Source of the DNA: Candidatus Pelagibacterales bacterium
Lineage (GTDB): Bacteria > Pseudomonadota > Alphaproteobacteria > TMED109
Assembly (NCBI GenBank): GCA_002732015.1
Contig: PCCU01000012.1
Coordinates: forward strand, 7,185-35,321
Length of the DNA stretch: 28,137 bases
Direction of reading: 5' to 3'
Both the position numbers and the translations under genes were made by a program. The stretch's first letter is position 1. Each line of letters begins with the position of its first letter. Below the pieces are notes generated by a model that saw only the letters and a program-made list of their open reading frames with translations, was not told where the DNA came from and ran no database searches. Below, in pieces: positions 1 through 7,935 of the stretch.

Positions 1-1
1 A

Positions 2-1312
2 TTATCTAGAAAAGAAAAAAATTCCTATTGGATGCCATATACAGATAATGAATGGTTTAAAAAAAATCCTAGGCTACTTGATAGTGCAAATGGAATGTAT
101 TATAAAACTAATTCAGGAAAAAAAATTCTTGATGCAGTTGCCGGTTTATGGTGTGTGAATGCAGGACATTGTAGAGAAAAAATAGTTAAGGCTGTTCAAG
201 ATCAAGTACAAAAAATGGATTATGGTTTGTCCTTTCAGATGGGGCATAAACTGTCTTTTGAATTTGCAGAAAAACTAACTGCAATATTGCCTAAAACTAT
301 AGAGAGTGTTTTTTTTACTAATTCTGGATCTGAGGCTGTAGATACTGCTTTAAAAATAGCTCTGGCATATTTTCAAAGTCAAGGCAAAGGTGAGAAAAAA
401 AAATTAATAGGAAGAGCTAGGGGGTATCATGGATCAGGTTTTGGGGGAACCTCTGTAGGAGGGATAGTTGCAAATAGAAACCAGTTTAGTAATTTACTAA
501 ATGGTGTAATTCATTTGCCTCATACACATATACCTGAAAAAAACTCTTTTTCTTGGGGACAACCTAAATACGGAAAAGAAAAAGCTGACTCACTTATTGA
601 TATAATAAATTTTCATGGCAGTGAAAATATAGCGGCAGTAATAGTTGAACCTGTTGCTGGATCTACAGGAGTTTTAGTTCCTCCTGTTGGGTATTTAGAA
701 AAGTTAAGAGAAATTTGTACAGACAATAATATACTACTAATTTTTGATGAAGTAATAACAGGATTTGGTAGATTGGGAGATAGCTTTGCGTCAGAGAGAT
801 TTAAAGTAATTCCTGATTTAATCACGATGGCTAAAGGAATAACTAATGCGACGGTTCCAATGGGAGCAGTAGGAGTTAACTCAAAAATTTATGAAACGTT
901 GATAAAAAATAAAAAAGAGAAAATTGAACTTTTTCATGGTTATACCTACTCAGGACATCCTTTAGCATGTGCTGCTGGATTAGCAACGTTGGAAGTTTAT
1001 AAAGAGGAGAAGTTATTTGAAAGAGCGAAGAAATTAGAAAAATATTTTGGTGATAAAGCGCATAGTCTCTCAAAGTTAAATATGGTCAAAGATATAAGAA
1101 ATATTGGTTTGGTGGCAGGAATAGAGTTAGAAGCTAGAGAGAAAAAAAATAAAACACTTGGAAGAGACGTTTTTGAAGAATGCTTTAATAATGGTGTAAT
1201 GGTTAGATTTACTGGAAATACTATTGCACTATCACCTCCTCTAATTATTGATAAAAAGCAAATAGATATAGTATTTGATGTGTTAAGTAATTCTATTAAG
1301 AATTGTTTTTAG
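2..1312 (+). CDS. Class III (omega-amino acid:pyruvate type) aminotransferase, 5' partial
   Basis: PLP-dependent class III aminotransferase that moves an amino group from an omega-amino acid (beta-alanine, GABA, taurine or similar) to pyruvate or another keto acid in the cytosol. Numbering from the Met at base 32: substrate-side motif GLWCVNAGH (39-46), PLP phosphate region NSGSEA (97-102), GRARGYHG (127-134), PLP-ring aspartate in DEVITGFGR (239-247), and catalytic Lys268 in TMAKGITN. The frame stays open to the left edge of the window. The residues before that Met read NSYW, giving the family's conserved W-M-P-[FY]-T block, so this Met is internal and the real start lies outside the window. 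No ribosome-binding site precedes base 32. The 3' end overlaps metW tail to tail by 17 bases. Family is sure; exact substrate is not. Confidence 0.9.
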   Translation, partial: LSRKEKNSYWMPYTDNEWFKKNPRLLDSANGMYYKTNSGKKILDAVAGLWCVNAGHCREKIVKAVQDQVQKMDYGLSFQMGHKLSFEFAEKLTAILPKTIESVFFTNSGSEAVDTALKIALAYFQSQGKGEKKKLIGRARGYHGSGFGGTSVGGIVANRNQFSNLLNGVIHLPHTHIPEKNSFSWGQPKYGKEKADSLIDIINFHGSENIAAVIVEPVAGSTGVLVPPVGYLEKLREICTDNNILLIFDEVITGFGRLGDSFASERFKVIPDLITMAKGITNATVPMGAVGVNSKIYETLIKNKKEKIELFHGYTYSGHPLACAAGLATLEVYKEEKLFERAKKLEKYFGDKAHSLSKLNMVKDIRNIGLVAGIELEAREKKNKTLGRDVFEECFNNGVMVRFTGNTIALSPPLIIDKKQIDIVFDVLSNSIKNCF

Positions 1313-1910
1313 TTTTTTTTGTAACAAGAAGAACGGCGTGAGCTGCAAAAATATTTAATAGGCTTTTATTAGATTGGATAATTTTTTTATTCCTTGTTAT
1401 TCCATAAACTTCATCAGTGTGAAGTTTCATATCTTTTAATAATTCTAGAAAATCCTTTACAGTACATAAATGAATATTTTGAGTATCATACCATGATAAT
1501 TTTAAATCTTCTGTTACTGGCATTTTTCCATTTAAAAATAATTGAAATCTACATAACCAATGTCCGAAGTTAGGAAAGGATATAATTGCATTTTTTCCTA
1601 TTCTCAATATTTCCTTTAACACCCATTTTGGTCTTGCAACTGTCTGTAAAGTCTGACTTAAAATTACATAATCAAACGAATAATCAGGAAAATTAACTAT
1701 TTCAAAATTAGCATCACCTTCTACCACAGATAATCCTTTTCTTAAACAGTTTTCAACTTTTATATGATCAATTTCAATGCCTTGGCCAGAAATATTTTTT
1801 TGTGATTTTAGAATTTTTAATAACGTTCCATCGGCACAACCTATATCTAAAACTCTAGAATTTTTTTTTACTATATTTGTTATTATATTATGGTCTACTC
1901 GATTTTCCAT
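1296..1910 (-). CDS. metW: Methionine biosynthesis protein MetW
   Basis: Class I SAM-dependent methyltransferase-fold protein of the MetW family, the usual partner of MetX in alpha- and betaproteobacteria. Its biochemical role in homoserine O-acylation is not settled. SAM motif I is intact as VLDIGCADG (20-28), followed by the acidic motif GIEID and the family-typical stretch around ISFPNFGHW. The length of 204 residues is normal for MetW. It lies 2 bases downstream of metX on the same strand, so the two are almost certainly co-transcribed and translationally coupled. The ATG start agrees with the family N-terminus. Its last 17 bases overlap the end of the convergent aminotransferase gene. 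Confidence 0.92.
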   Translation of the reverse strand: MENRVDHNIITNIVKKNSRVLDIGCADGTLLKILKSQKNISGQGIEIDHIKVENCLRKGLSVVEGDANFEIVNFPDYSFDYVILSQTLQTVARPKWVLKEILRIGKNAIISFPNFGHWLCRFQLFLNGKMPVTEDLKLSWYDTQNIHLCTVKDFLELLKDMKLHTDEVYGITRNKKIIQSNKSLLNIFAAHAVLLVTKKTKNNS

Positions 1911-1912
1911 AA

Positions 1913-3052
1913 TTAAAATGAGACTCCTGATAAAAATCCTTTCAAAATATTATAAAATCTGGGAACTTTTACTAAAAAGCTATCATGTCCTCTATTTGTA
2001 TTAATATCTACGAAACTTACATCACAAGCGTTTGCCATTAGGGCATTTACAATAAGTCTGCTTTCTGAGGTAGGAAATAACCAATCACTAGTAAATGAAA
2101 TCAGTAGCCAACGTGATATATTATTTACGAAGGACTTTTCTAATTTTCCTTGAAAGTTTTCTGATAAATCAAACCTGTCCATTGATCTTGTTAAATATAA
2201 ATAGGAGTTTGCATCAAATCTTTCTACAAAAGAAATACCCTGATATTGAAGATAGTTTTCTACTTCAAAACTACCTTCAAATATTTGAGAGAGAGGTTTT
2301 TCATTTTTTGCTCTACCAAACTTTGATTCTAGATGCTCCTCTGACATATAAGTAATGTGTGCAATAGATCTTGCAGCAGCAAGACCTTTCTTAGGAAAAC
2401 TTTTAGCCTCAATATAATTTCCTAGATTCCAATCAGGGTCAGCTTTAATTGCCTGTCTTCCTGCTTCATGAAATGCAATGTTTTGAGCGGTATGTCTAAA
2501 AGAAGTAGCGATAGGGATTAATAATTTTACTCTATTACTGTAATTTATGCCCCATTCTAAAACTTGCATTCCACCCATAGAACCTCCAGCTACACAGAAT
2601 AACCTTTCAATACCAAAGTTATTGATTAATTCTATTTGAAGAGAAACCATATCTTTTACTGAAATTTCTGGAAAACTTAAGCCATATATTTTTTTTGTTT
2701 CAGGGTTTAAACTATTTGGCCCAGTAGTACCCATACACCCCCCTAAAACATTAGAACTGATTATAAAATACTTATTTGTATCAAAAACTTTGCCTTTGCC
2801 AATTAAATCATTCCACCATCCTTTTTTTTTTGTTACTGGATGATCTCCTGCAGCGTATTGGTCTCCTGTAAGTGCATGACAAATTAATATAGCATTTGAT
2901 TTATTTTTATTTAATTTTCCGTATGTCTTATAGGCTATTGTTGGGTTAATAATAAAGTCTCCTGACTCAAGTACAAACTTTTTCTTTAAACTCAAACTCG
3001 GTTTATGTATAAAGTTATAAATGTTATTAAGTTTTTTTTTATGATATAACAT
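1913..3052 (-). CDS. metX: Homoserine O-acetyltransferase MetX
   Basis: Alpha/beta-hydrolase-fold acyltransferase that acylates homoserine, the committed step to methionine. The nucleophile Ser158 sits in AGGSMGGMQ. The other triad residues are Asp323 (TSDWLFP) and His356 (NRGHDSF). The family signatures ICHALTGDQYAAG (57-69) and GGCMGTTGP (104-112) are intact. The length of 379 residues is typical. It is first in a metX-metW pair and divergent from the chorismate mutase gene across 68 bases. The acyl donor (acetyl- or succinyl-CoA) cannot be read with certainty. A metY gene at 7936 in this window fits the direct sulfhydrylation route using O-acetylhomoserine. Confidence 0.95.
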   Translation of the reverse strand: MLYHKKKLNNIYNFIHKPSLSLKKKFVLESGDFIINPTIAYKTYGKLNKNKSNAILICHALTGDQYAAGDHPVTKKKGWWNDLIGKGKVFDTNKYFIISSNVLGGCMGTTGPNSLNPETKKIYGLSFPEISVKDMVSLQIELINNFGIERLFCVAGGSMGGMQVLEWGINYSNRVKLLIPIATSFRHTAQNIAFHEAGRQAIKADPDWNLGNYIEAKSFPKKGLAAARSIAHITYMSEEHLESKFGRAKNEKPLSQIFEGSFEVENYLQYQGISFVERFDANSYLYLTRSMDRFDLSENFQGKLEKSFVNNISRWLLISFTSDWLFPTSESRLIVNALMANACDVSFVDINTNRGHDSFLVKVPRFYNILKGFLSGVSF

Positions 3053-3120
3053 ATAAATTTTAATACAAAAAACAAAAATACATCATTATTTGCTGAAAGA
3101 AAATAAAAAGTAAGAAATAA

Positions 3121-3861
3121 ATGAAAAATTTAGATAAACTTAGAAAAAAAATAGACTTAATTGATGATAAGATTTTAGAATTATTGAAAAATAGATCTAA
3201 GATAGCTTTAGATATTGGAAACCTTAAAAGTAAAAATTCTAAGAATTCAAATTTATTTAGACCTGAGAGGCAAATGAAAATATTAAGTAGACTATTTTTA
3301 AATAAAAATAGCTTATTTAGTGAACAGGATATTTTAAGTTTTTGGAAAGAAATATTTTTTCATCAAACAAACCTACAGGGAGGCATTGAATTCTTAATTT
3401 CTGAAACTTTAAAAAAATCTGAGAAAAAAATAATTTTTGATGCGTTTGGATATAATATCGTTATTAAAACTTATAAAAGCCTTGATAAAGCTTTTTTAAA
3501 AATTAAAAAAAATAAAAACAAACTATTAATTTTGCCTTACCCAGACAAAGTTAAAAGAGATTATTGGTGGATTAATAAAAATTTTAAAGATTTATTTATA
3601 ATTTCGGTTATTCCATTTTTAAAAAAAAAAAACAGTACTCCAAAGTTAGTTGTAGTTTCTAAAGACAAACCAATTTTAGAAGGCAATAATTCATTTATAT
3701 ATTTGTCTCAAATTTCAATAAAAGACAAAAGTCTAAAAAAAATTCATCAACTAAAAAGCAATTATTTATATGCATCAGCTAATTTATTAAATTATAATGA
3801 ATTAAAATTCTTAGGAGCATATCCAGATTTTAAACTAAAAAAAAATAATGAAAAAAATTAA
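3121..3861 (+). CDS. Chorismate mutase (AroQ type) with extra C-terminal domain
   Basis: Residues 1 to about 90 form an AroQ-type helical chorismate mutase, converting chorismate to prephenate for phenylalanine and tyrosine synthesis. Against the E. coli enzyme, Arg11, Arg28, Lys39 and Glu52 correspond here to Arg8, Arg25, Lys36 and Glu49, so the mutase should be active. Residues from about 95 to 246 form a second Lys-rich domain with motifs such as ISVIPFL and TPKLVVVSK. As far as I recall, alphaproteobacterial chorismate mutases are often about 250-300 residues with a tail like this; its function is not clear to me. It is not a recognisable prephenate dehydratase. A run of 12 A lies at 3621-3632 inside the second domain. 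The gene overlaps the tyrA-like gene by 14 bases. In relatives an aminotransferase (hisC-like) often sits between these two genes; it is missing here. Confidence 0.85.
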   Translation: MKNLDKLRKKIDLIDDKILELLKNRSKIALDIGNLKSKNSKNSNLFRPERQMKILSRLFLNKNSLFSEQDILSFWKEIFFHQTNLQGGIEFLISETLKKSEKKIIFDAFGYNIVIKTYKSLDKAFLKIKKNKNKLLILPYPDKVKRDYWWINKNFKDLFIISVIPFLKKKNSTPKLVVVSKDKPILEGNNSFIYLSQISIKDKSLKKIHQLKSNYLYASANLLNYNELKFLGAYPDFKLKKNNEKN

Positions 3862-4714
3862 AAAAATAGCTTTTATAGGTATGGGCCTAATTAATTCCTC
3901 ACTAGTAAGAGATTTAAAGGAAAAAAATTTTTACCAAAAGTCGGCTGCTTTTTCAAGAACAAAGAAAACGAGAGATACTTTAAAAAAACTTAGGATTGTA
4001 GATAAAGTTGAAGATAATTATAAAAATACAGTTAGAGATGCTGATATAATAGTTGTAGGAGTTCCTGTAGAGGCCTTTACAAAAGTTATTAAAAGCATTT
4101 CATGCCATTTGAAGCCCGGAGCGATAGTGACAGATGTAGGATCTGTAAAAAAATCCTTAATAAAAATTTCGGAAGAAGTTCTCCCTAAGCAAGTTGACTT
4201 TGTTCCTGGTCATCCAATAGCTGGTACAGAAAACTCAGGGCCAGAAGCAGGGTTTAAAGGATTATTTAAAGGTGGTTATTGTATTATTACTCCTAGCTCA
4301 AAAACAAGTAAAGACTCTTTGGAGGTTGTGATAAAAATGTGGAATTTGGTAGGAATGAAAGTAGATATTATGGAGGCTGATTATCACGATATGGTTCTAG
4401 CAATAACATCGCACATTCCACATATAATTGCCTATTCAATAGTTGGTACTGTTGCAAATCTAGAAAAATCAATTAAAACTGAAGTAATTAAGTATGCCGC
4501 AAGCGGATTTAAAGATTTTACTAGGATCGCAGCATCAGATCCCATTATGTGGAGAGATATAATGCTATCAAACAAAAGTTCTATATTAAAAATGTTAAAA
4601 ATATTCAAGAATGATCTTTCAAAGCTTGAGGAAGCAATTAAAAAACAAGACTCTAAGTTTTTATTAAACTTATTTTCAAAAACTAGAAAAATTAGAAAAA
4701 GGATTACTAAATAA
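3848..4714 (+). CDS. tyrA: Prephenate/arogenate dehydrogenase
   Basis: NAD(P)-dependent oxidative decarboxylation of prephenate or arogenate in the tyrosine branch. The N-terminal Rossmann nucleotide site is IGMGLINSS (10-18). The catalytic region is PGHPIAGTENSG (120-131, including His122) and TSHIPH (187-192). The length of 288 residues is normal for the monofunctional TyrA/TyrC form, with no chorismate mutase domain and no ACT domain. It overlaps the preceding chorismate mutase by 14 bases, so the two form one translationally coupled unit that turns chorismate into the tyrosine precursor. Its stop codon abuts the stop of the convergent hldE with no base between them. Prephenate versus arogenate preference cannot be decided from sequence. 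Confidence 0.92.
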   Translation: MKKIKKIAFIGMGLINSSLVRDLKEKNFYQKSAAFSRTKKTRDTLKKLRIVDKVEDNYKNTVRDADIIVVGVPVEAFTKVIKSISCHLKPGAIVTDVGSVKKSLIKISEEVLPKQVDFVPGHPIAGTENSGPEAGFKGLFKGGYCIITPSSKTSKDSLEVVIKMWNLVGMKVDIMEADYHDMVLAITSHIPHIIAYSIVGTVANLEKSIKTEVIKYAASGFKDFTRIAASDPIMWRDIMLSNKSSILKMLKIFKNDLSKLEEAIKKQDSKFLLNLFSKTRKIRKRITK

Positions 4715-6151
4715 TTAAGTTTTTAGTTTATCTATAATATTTGTAGAACTTAGACCTCTTACAAAATCTAATGTTAAAACATTTCCTCCCCACTTTTTTA
4801 CTTCATTTTCTCCTACTATTTTTTTACTTTTGTAGTCACCGCCTTTAGTGATAAGATCAGGTTTAATTTTTTTTATTAAGGATAAAGGTGTTTTTTCATT
4901 AAAAATAATTACATAATCACAAAACTCTAGAGATGATAATATTTTAGCTCTGTATAGTTCATTGTTAATAGGCCTATTTTTTCCTTTTAGCTTCTTTACT
5001 GAAATGTCACTATTTAAGGCAACAACTAATTTATCACAATACATTTTGCTTTTTTCGATGCAATTTATATGACCGAAGTGTAAAACATCAAAACACCCAT
5101 TTGTAAAACCAATTTTAAAACCTTTTTTTCTATCTTCTTCTAATTTTTTACAAAGTAACTTTATGTCAAAAATTTTATTATAATGTTGTCTAGGAACATT
5201 ATCGAAAAGTTCATTTAATGAAATAGGACTAGTGCCAATTCTTCCTATTACTTTTCCAGCAGCTTTATTAGCTAAAGTTAAAGCCTTTGTTTCTTCAATT
5301 TTATTTGGAAAACTAGCAGCTATTAAAGCTAGTACTGTATCACCTGCTCCTGAAACATCATATACTTCTTTAGAAATAGTAGGAGAATGATAGGAAGCCT
5401 TTTTAGTGATTAGAGAGAGTCCTTTATCTCCTCTAGTTACTAGAACATTTTTAATATTATATTTTTTCATAATCATATTTCCACATTTCTCAGTTTTAGC
5501 ATTACTATCAATATTCATTTGAGATATTCTTGAGGCTTCTAATTGATTTGGTGTTATTAATGTAGAGTTTTTATAAATATCAAAATTTTTATTTTTTGGG
5601 TCTATAATGATCGGGATTTTTAATGAGTTTCCTCTTTTAATAATGTATTCGCATACTCTCTTATTAATGACCCCTTTATTATAATCAGATATAACTATAA
5701 CATCTTTGTTTTTTAATAAATTATCTATCTTTTTAAGAAATTCATTTTCAATTTTTTTTAATACACTTCCAGATGTTTCTTCATCAATTCTTATTATCTG
5801 CTGACTATTTGAAATATATCTGGTTTTAACAGTTGTTTTTCTAGATTTATCTATAATAAGGGTATAATCTTTAAAACCAAGGTTTTTTAAAAGCTTTTTT
5901 ATTTTCTTTCCAGGAACATCTTTTCCTATAATAGTCAAATATGCAGGTTTTGTTCCTAAAGCAACTAAATTACTCAAAACATTTCCAGAGCCTCCTAAAA
6001 CTTCTTTAGAACTTTTTGCTAAAAAAATTGGAACTGGAGCTTCAGGAGAAATTCTATTAATTTTACCAAAAACATAGCGATCTAACATGATATCACCTAC
6101 CAAAAACACTCTGGTTTTTTTGAAGAGGTTAATAATACTATTTGTTAACAT
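4715..6151 (-). CDS. hldE: Bifunctional heptose 7-phosphate kinase / heptose 1-phosphate adenylyltransferase HldE
   Basis: Cytosolic enzyme of ADP-L-glycero-D-manno-heptose synthesis for the LPS inner core. Residues 1 to about 320 are a PfkB/ribokinase-type kinase with GGSGNV (53-58) and the catalytic-base motif VSGAGD (266-271, Asp271). Residues from about 340 to 478 are a cytidylyltransferase-like domain with TNGCFDVLHFGH (350-361) and a late GLSST motif. At 478 residues it matches the full-length bifunctional enzyme. Its presence argues for a heptose-containing LPS despite the compact genome. The start overlaps the end of trcR by 14 bases on the same strand, so the two are coupled. No clear ribosome-binding site is visible. 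Confidence 0.95.
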   Translation of the reverse strand: MLTNSIINLFKKTRVFLVGDIMLDRYVFGKINRISPEAPVPIFLAKSSKEVLGGSGNVLSNLVALGTKPAYLTIIGKDVPGKKIKKLLKNLGFKDYTLIIDKSRKTTVKTRYISNSQQIIRIDEETSGSVLKKIENEFLKKIDNLLKNKDVIVISDYNKGVINKRVCEYIIKRGNSLKIPIIIDPKNKNFDIYKNSTLITPNQLEASRISQMNIDSNAKTEKCGNMIMKKYNIKNVLVTRGDKGLSLITKKASYHSPTISKEVYDVSGAGDTVLALIAASFPNKIEETKALTLANKAAGKVIGRIGTSPISLNELFDNVPRQHYNKIFDIKLLCKKLEEDRKKGFKIGFTNGCFDVLHFGHINCIEKSKMYCDKLVVALNSDISVKKLKGKNRPINNELYRAKILSSLEFCDYVIIFNEKTPLSLIKKIKPDLITKGGDYKSKKIVGENEVKKWGGNVLTLDFVRGLSSTNIIDKLKT

Positions 6152-6698
6152 TTTCAGATTTACTTAATCTATCTTTTTTCTTTTTTGCTTTAATAATAGC
6201 ATCAGTTAAAGAGCTTTGCGAACATAAAGCTAGTAAAACAGGATCTCTAGGTGTAATATTTTGTATGTTCCAATGTTCTCTATTTTTTATAGAGTTGATA
6301 GTATTTTTTGTAGTTCCAATCAGTTTTGCAATTTGAGGATCAGTCAGTTCAGGATGATACTTTATAAGCCAAGAAATGGCATCTGGTATAACCTGTCTTC
6401 TTGAAGCAGGAGTAAATTTTTTTTTACCTTTTTTTAAAGTAGAACTTAGAGGAATTACATCTTTAATAATTTCTAAATTTTTCGATGGATCCATCTCACA
6501 CTTTTTAATTTCTTCTTTACTTAGCTCTCCGGACATGATTGGATTTTTTCCTTGTATTCCTACTGCAACTTCTCCATCAGCAATTCCTTGAATTTCTAAT
6601 ATATGTAGATTGCAAAACTTTGATATTTGTTCAAAGGTAAGACTTGTGTTCTCTACCAACCAAACTGCAGTAGATTTTGGCATTAGTGGGGTGCTCAT
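6138..6698 (-). CDS. trcR: DUF1013 protein, TrcR-like cell-cycle transcriptional regulator
   Basis: DUF1013 family protein of 186 residues, essentially restricted to Alphaproteobacteria and commonly annotated as the cell-cycle regulator TrcR. The N-terminal part (about 1-55: STPLMPKSTAVWLVENTSL, then FCNLH) and the later helix-turn-helix-like segment (about 115-140: LTDPQIAKLIGTTKNTI) are both recognisable, followed by the conserved RDPVLLALCSQ. It should act in the cytosol as a DNA-binding or transcription-associated protein; direct targets are not inferable here. It follows the quinone oxidoreductase gene and precedes hldE on the same strand. It has the best Shine-Dalgarno sequence I found in the window. 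The C-terminal 20 residues are Lys-rich and probably disordered. Confidence 0.88.
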   Translation of the reverse strand: MSTPLMPKSTAVWLVENTSLTFEQISKFCNLHILEIQGIADGEVAVGIQGKNPIMSGELSKEEIKKCEMDPSKNLEIIKDVIPLSSTLKKGKKKFTPASRRQVIPDAISWLIKYHPELTDPQIAKLIGTTKNTINSIKNREHWNIQNITPRDPVLLALCSQSSLTDAIIKAKKKKDRLSKSENVNK

Positions 6699-6709
6699 TA
6701 TTCCTCCTT
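6699..6709 (-). promoter_or_regulatory. Canonical Shine-Dalgarno of trcR overlapping the upstream stop codon
   Basis: On the minus strand the bases read TAAGGAGGAATA just before the trcR ATG. The AAGGAGG core (6709-6703) sits 4 bases from the start, and it shares bases with the TAA stop of the quinone oxidoreductase gene (6710-6708). This is the only full consensus ribosome-binding site I noticed; most genes here have none. It implies termination-reinitiation coupling and high translation of the regulator. Confidence 0.75.
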
Positions 6710-7709
6710 AGTTTTTGTTTAGTAATATAATTTTTCCAATATGTTTGCTGCTTTCCATAAGTTTATGGGCTTTAACAGCATCCTTCAATTTAAAAGTTTT
6801 ATATATAATAGGCTTAATAGTTTTTTTTTCAAATAAAGGCCAACAAAATTTTTTAACACTTTTTGCTATTTTAGTTTTTTCTTCGATAGTTCTTGGTCTT
6901 AAAGTAGAGCCAGTAATTAGAATTCTTTTTTTAAGAATTAGAGCTAAATCTAATTGAACTTTACTTCCTGATAAAAATGCTATACTTATAAATTTTCCTT
7001 TATCACTTAAAAGTTTTAAATTTTTTGAGAAATAACTTTTTCCTATCATATCTAATATGATATTAACTCCTTTATTTTTTGTATAGTCTAATATTTTCTT
7101 AAAAAAATCTTCTTTTTTATAAATAATAGCTAAATCTGCTCCTAAAGATTTACAAAAGATAGCCTTATTTTTATCAGCTACAGTTGTTATTACTTCACAT
7201 CCAATAATTTTAGCAAGTTGAATAGCGGTAGTTCCAATACCACTAGAACCTCCGTGCACCAATAATCTTTGATTTTTTTTTATTTTTCCAATATCAAATA
7301 ACTTAGCCCAAACAGTAAAATATGTTTCAGGTATGCCGGCAGCTTCTATATAGTTTAACCCTTTTGGGATAGGAAGTACGTGGTTTTCATGTACTTTACA
7401 ATATTCAGCGTAACCTCCTCCATGTACTAATCCGCAAACTTTTTGATTTACTTTAAAATTTTTAACTTTTTTTCCTATCTGCACTATCTTTCCAGAAACT
7501 TCTAGGCCAGGAATTAATGATGCATCAGGGGGAGGGTAGTAAAGTCCTAATCTTTGAAGAATATCAGGTCTATTTACACCGATTGCTTTTACATTTATTA
7601 GTACTTCGTGATCTGAGATAGAAGGTACTTTTTCATTTTCATATACTAAATTTTCAGCTTTACCATATTGCTTAATTTTAATACATTTCATAATTTTACG
7701 ATTTTTCAT
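6708..7709 (-). CDS. NAD(P)H:quinone oxidoreductase, zinc-less MDR family (PIG3-like)
   Basis: Medium-chain dehydrogenase/reductase of the quinone oxidoreductase (PIG3/TP53I3-like) subgroup, which reduces quinones with NADPH in the cytosol. The N-terminal GroES-like domain includes GVNRPDILQRLG (44-55) and PGLEVSG (67-73). The Rossmann domain carries the nucleotide loop LLVHGGSSGIGT (149-160). Zinc-ligand cysteines of alcohol dehydrogenases are absent. The length of 333 residues is normal. Met7 (base 7691) is a plausible alternative start because family members begin with a sequence like MKCIKIKQYG. It heads a minus-strand unit with trcR and hldE and is divergent from the DUF1192 gene. Confidence 0.88.
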   Translation of the reverse strand: MKNRKIMKCIKIKQYGKAENLVYENEKVPSISDHEVLINVKAIGVNRPDILQRLGLYYPPPDASLIPGLEVSGKIVQIGKKVKNFKVNQKVCGLVHGGGYAEYCKVHENHVLPIPKGLNYIEAAGIPETYFTVWAKLFDIGKIKKNQRLLVHGGSSGIGTTAIQLAKIIGCEVITTVADKNKAIFCKSLGADLAIIYKKEDFFKKILDYTKNKGVNIILDMIGKSYFSKNLKLLSDKGKFISIAFLSGSKVQLDLALILKKRILITGSTLRPRTIEEKTKIAKSVKKFCWPLFEKKTIKPIIYKTFKLKDAVKAHKLMESSKHIGKIILLNKN

Positions 7710-7734
7710 AATAAATACTTATAAATTCTTACTA

Positions 7735-7742
7735 ATTATAAT
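7735..7742. promoter_or_regulatory. Palindromic ATTATAAT, possible shared -10 for divergent transcription
   Basis: The 47-base gap between the quinone oxidoreductase gene and the DUF1192 gene contains ATTATAAT, which reads TATAAT on both strands (plus 7737-7742, minus 7740-7735). It could be the -10 element for both directions. I find no good -35 at 16-18 bases on either side, and such matches are common in AT-rich DNA, so confidence is low. Confidence 0.25.
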
Positions 7743-7756
7743 ATACTAGCTATTAT

Positions 7757-7930
7757 ATGGATGAAATTGAAATCATTTCTGAAAAAGAAGTAAAAAAAAC
7801 AATAGAAAATTTTTCTATAGAAGAACTTGATGATTATAAAAAAAAACTTTTAGACTATGTATCTATTGTAGAGATTGAAATAAATAAAAAATTAAAGCAA
7901 AAGAAAGAAGCTGAAAAATTTTTTAATTGA
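7757..7930 (+). CDS. DUF1192 family small protein
   Basis: A 57-codon gene starting ATG GAT GAA and ending TGA. It belongs to the small alphaproteobacterial DUF1192 family of about 60 residues. The diagnostic part is the central SIEELDDYKKKLL segment (20-32), followed by a charged amphipathic helix and the closing EAEKFFN. It is acidic and rich in Glu and Lys, probably one coiled-coil hairpin, with no signal peptide and no membrane segment. Function is unknown. In relatives the family often lies near the DUF1013 and quinone oxidoreductase genes, which is the arrangement seen here although divergent. It is followed by metY after 5 bases. The TGA stop supports a standard genetic code. Confidence 0.82.
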   Translation: MDEIEIISEKEVKKTIENFSIEELDDYKKKLLDYVSIVEIEINKKLKQKKEAEKFFN

Positions 7931-7935
7931 ATAGC

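Noticed and set aside
2095..2355. 86-codon plus-strand open frame
   Set aside because: It lies antisense inside metX with no ribosome-binding site and a protein of random composition.
3053..3120. SAM riboswitch upstream of metX, expected in some alphaproteobacteria
   Set aside because: The 68-base gap has no GC-containing stems or SAM-II/SAM-V-like core; it is nearly all A and T.
7710..7756. SAM riboswitch or other leader for the DUF1192-metY unit
   Set aside because: The gap is 47 bases with no stem-forming or conserved segment; only a possible -10 is visible.
7928..7930. UGA recoding as tryptophan, as in some AT-rich alphaproteobacterial symbionts
   Set aside because: TGA acts as a stop in the DUF1192 gene, prfA and the last methyltransferase, and tryptophans in conserved motifs use TGG.
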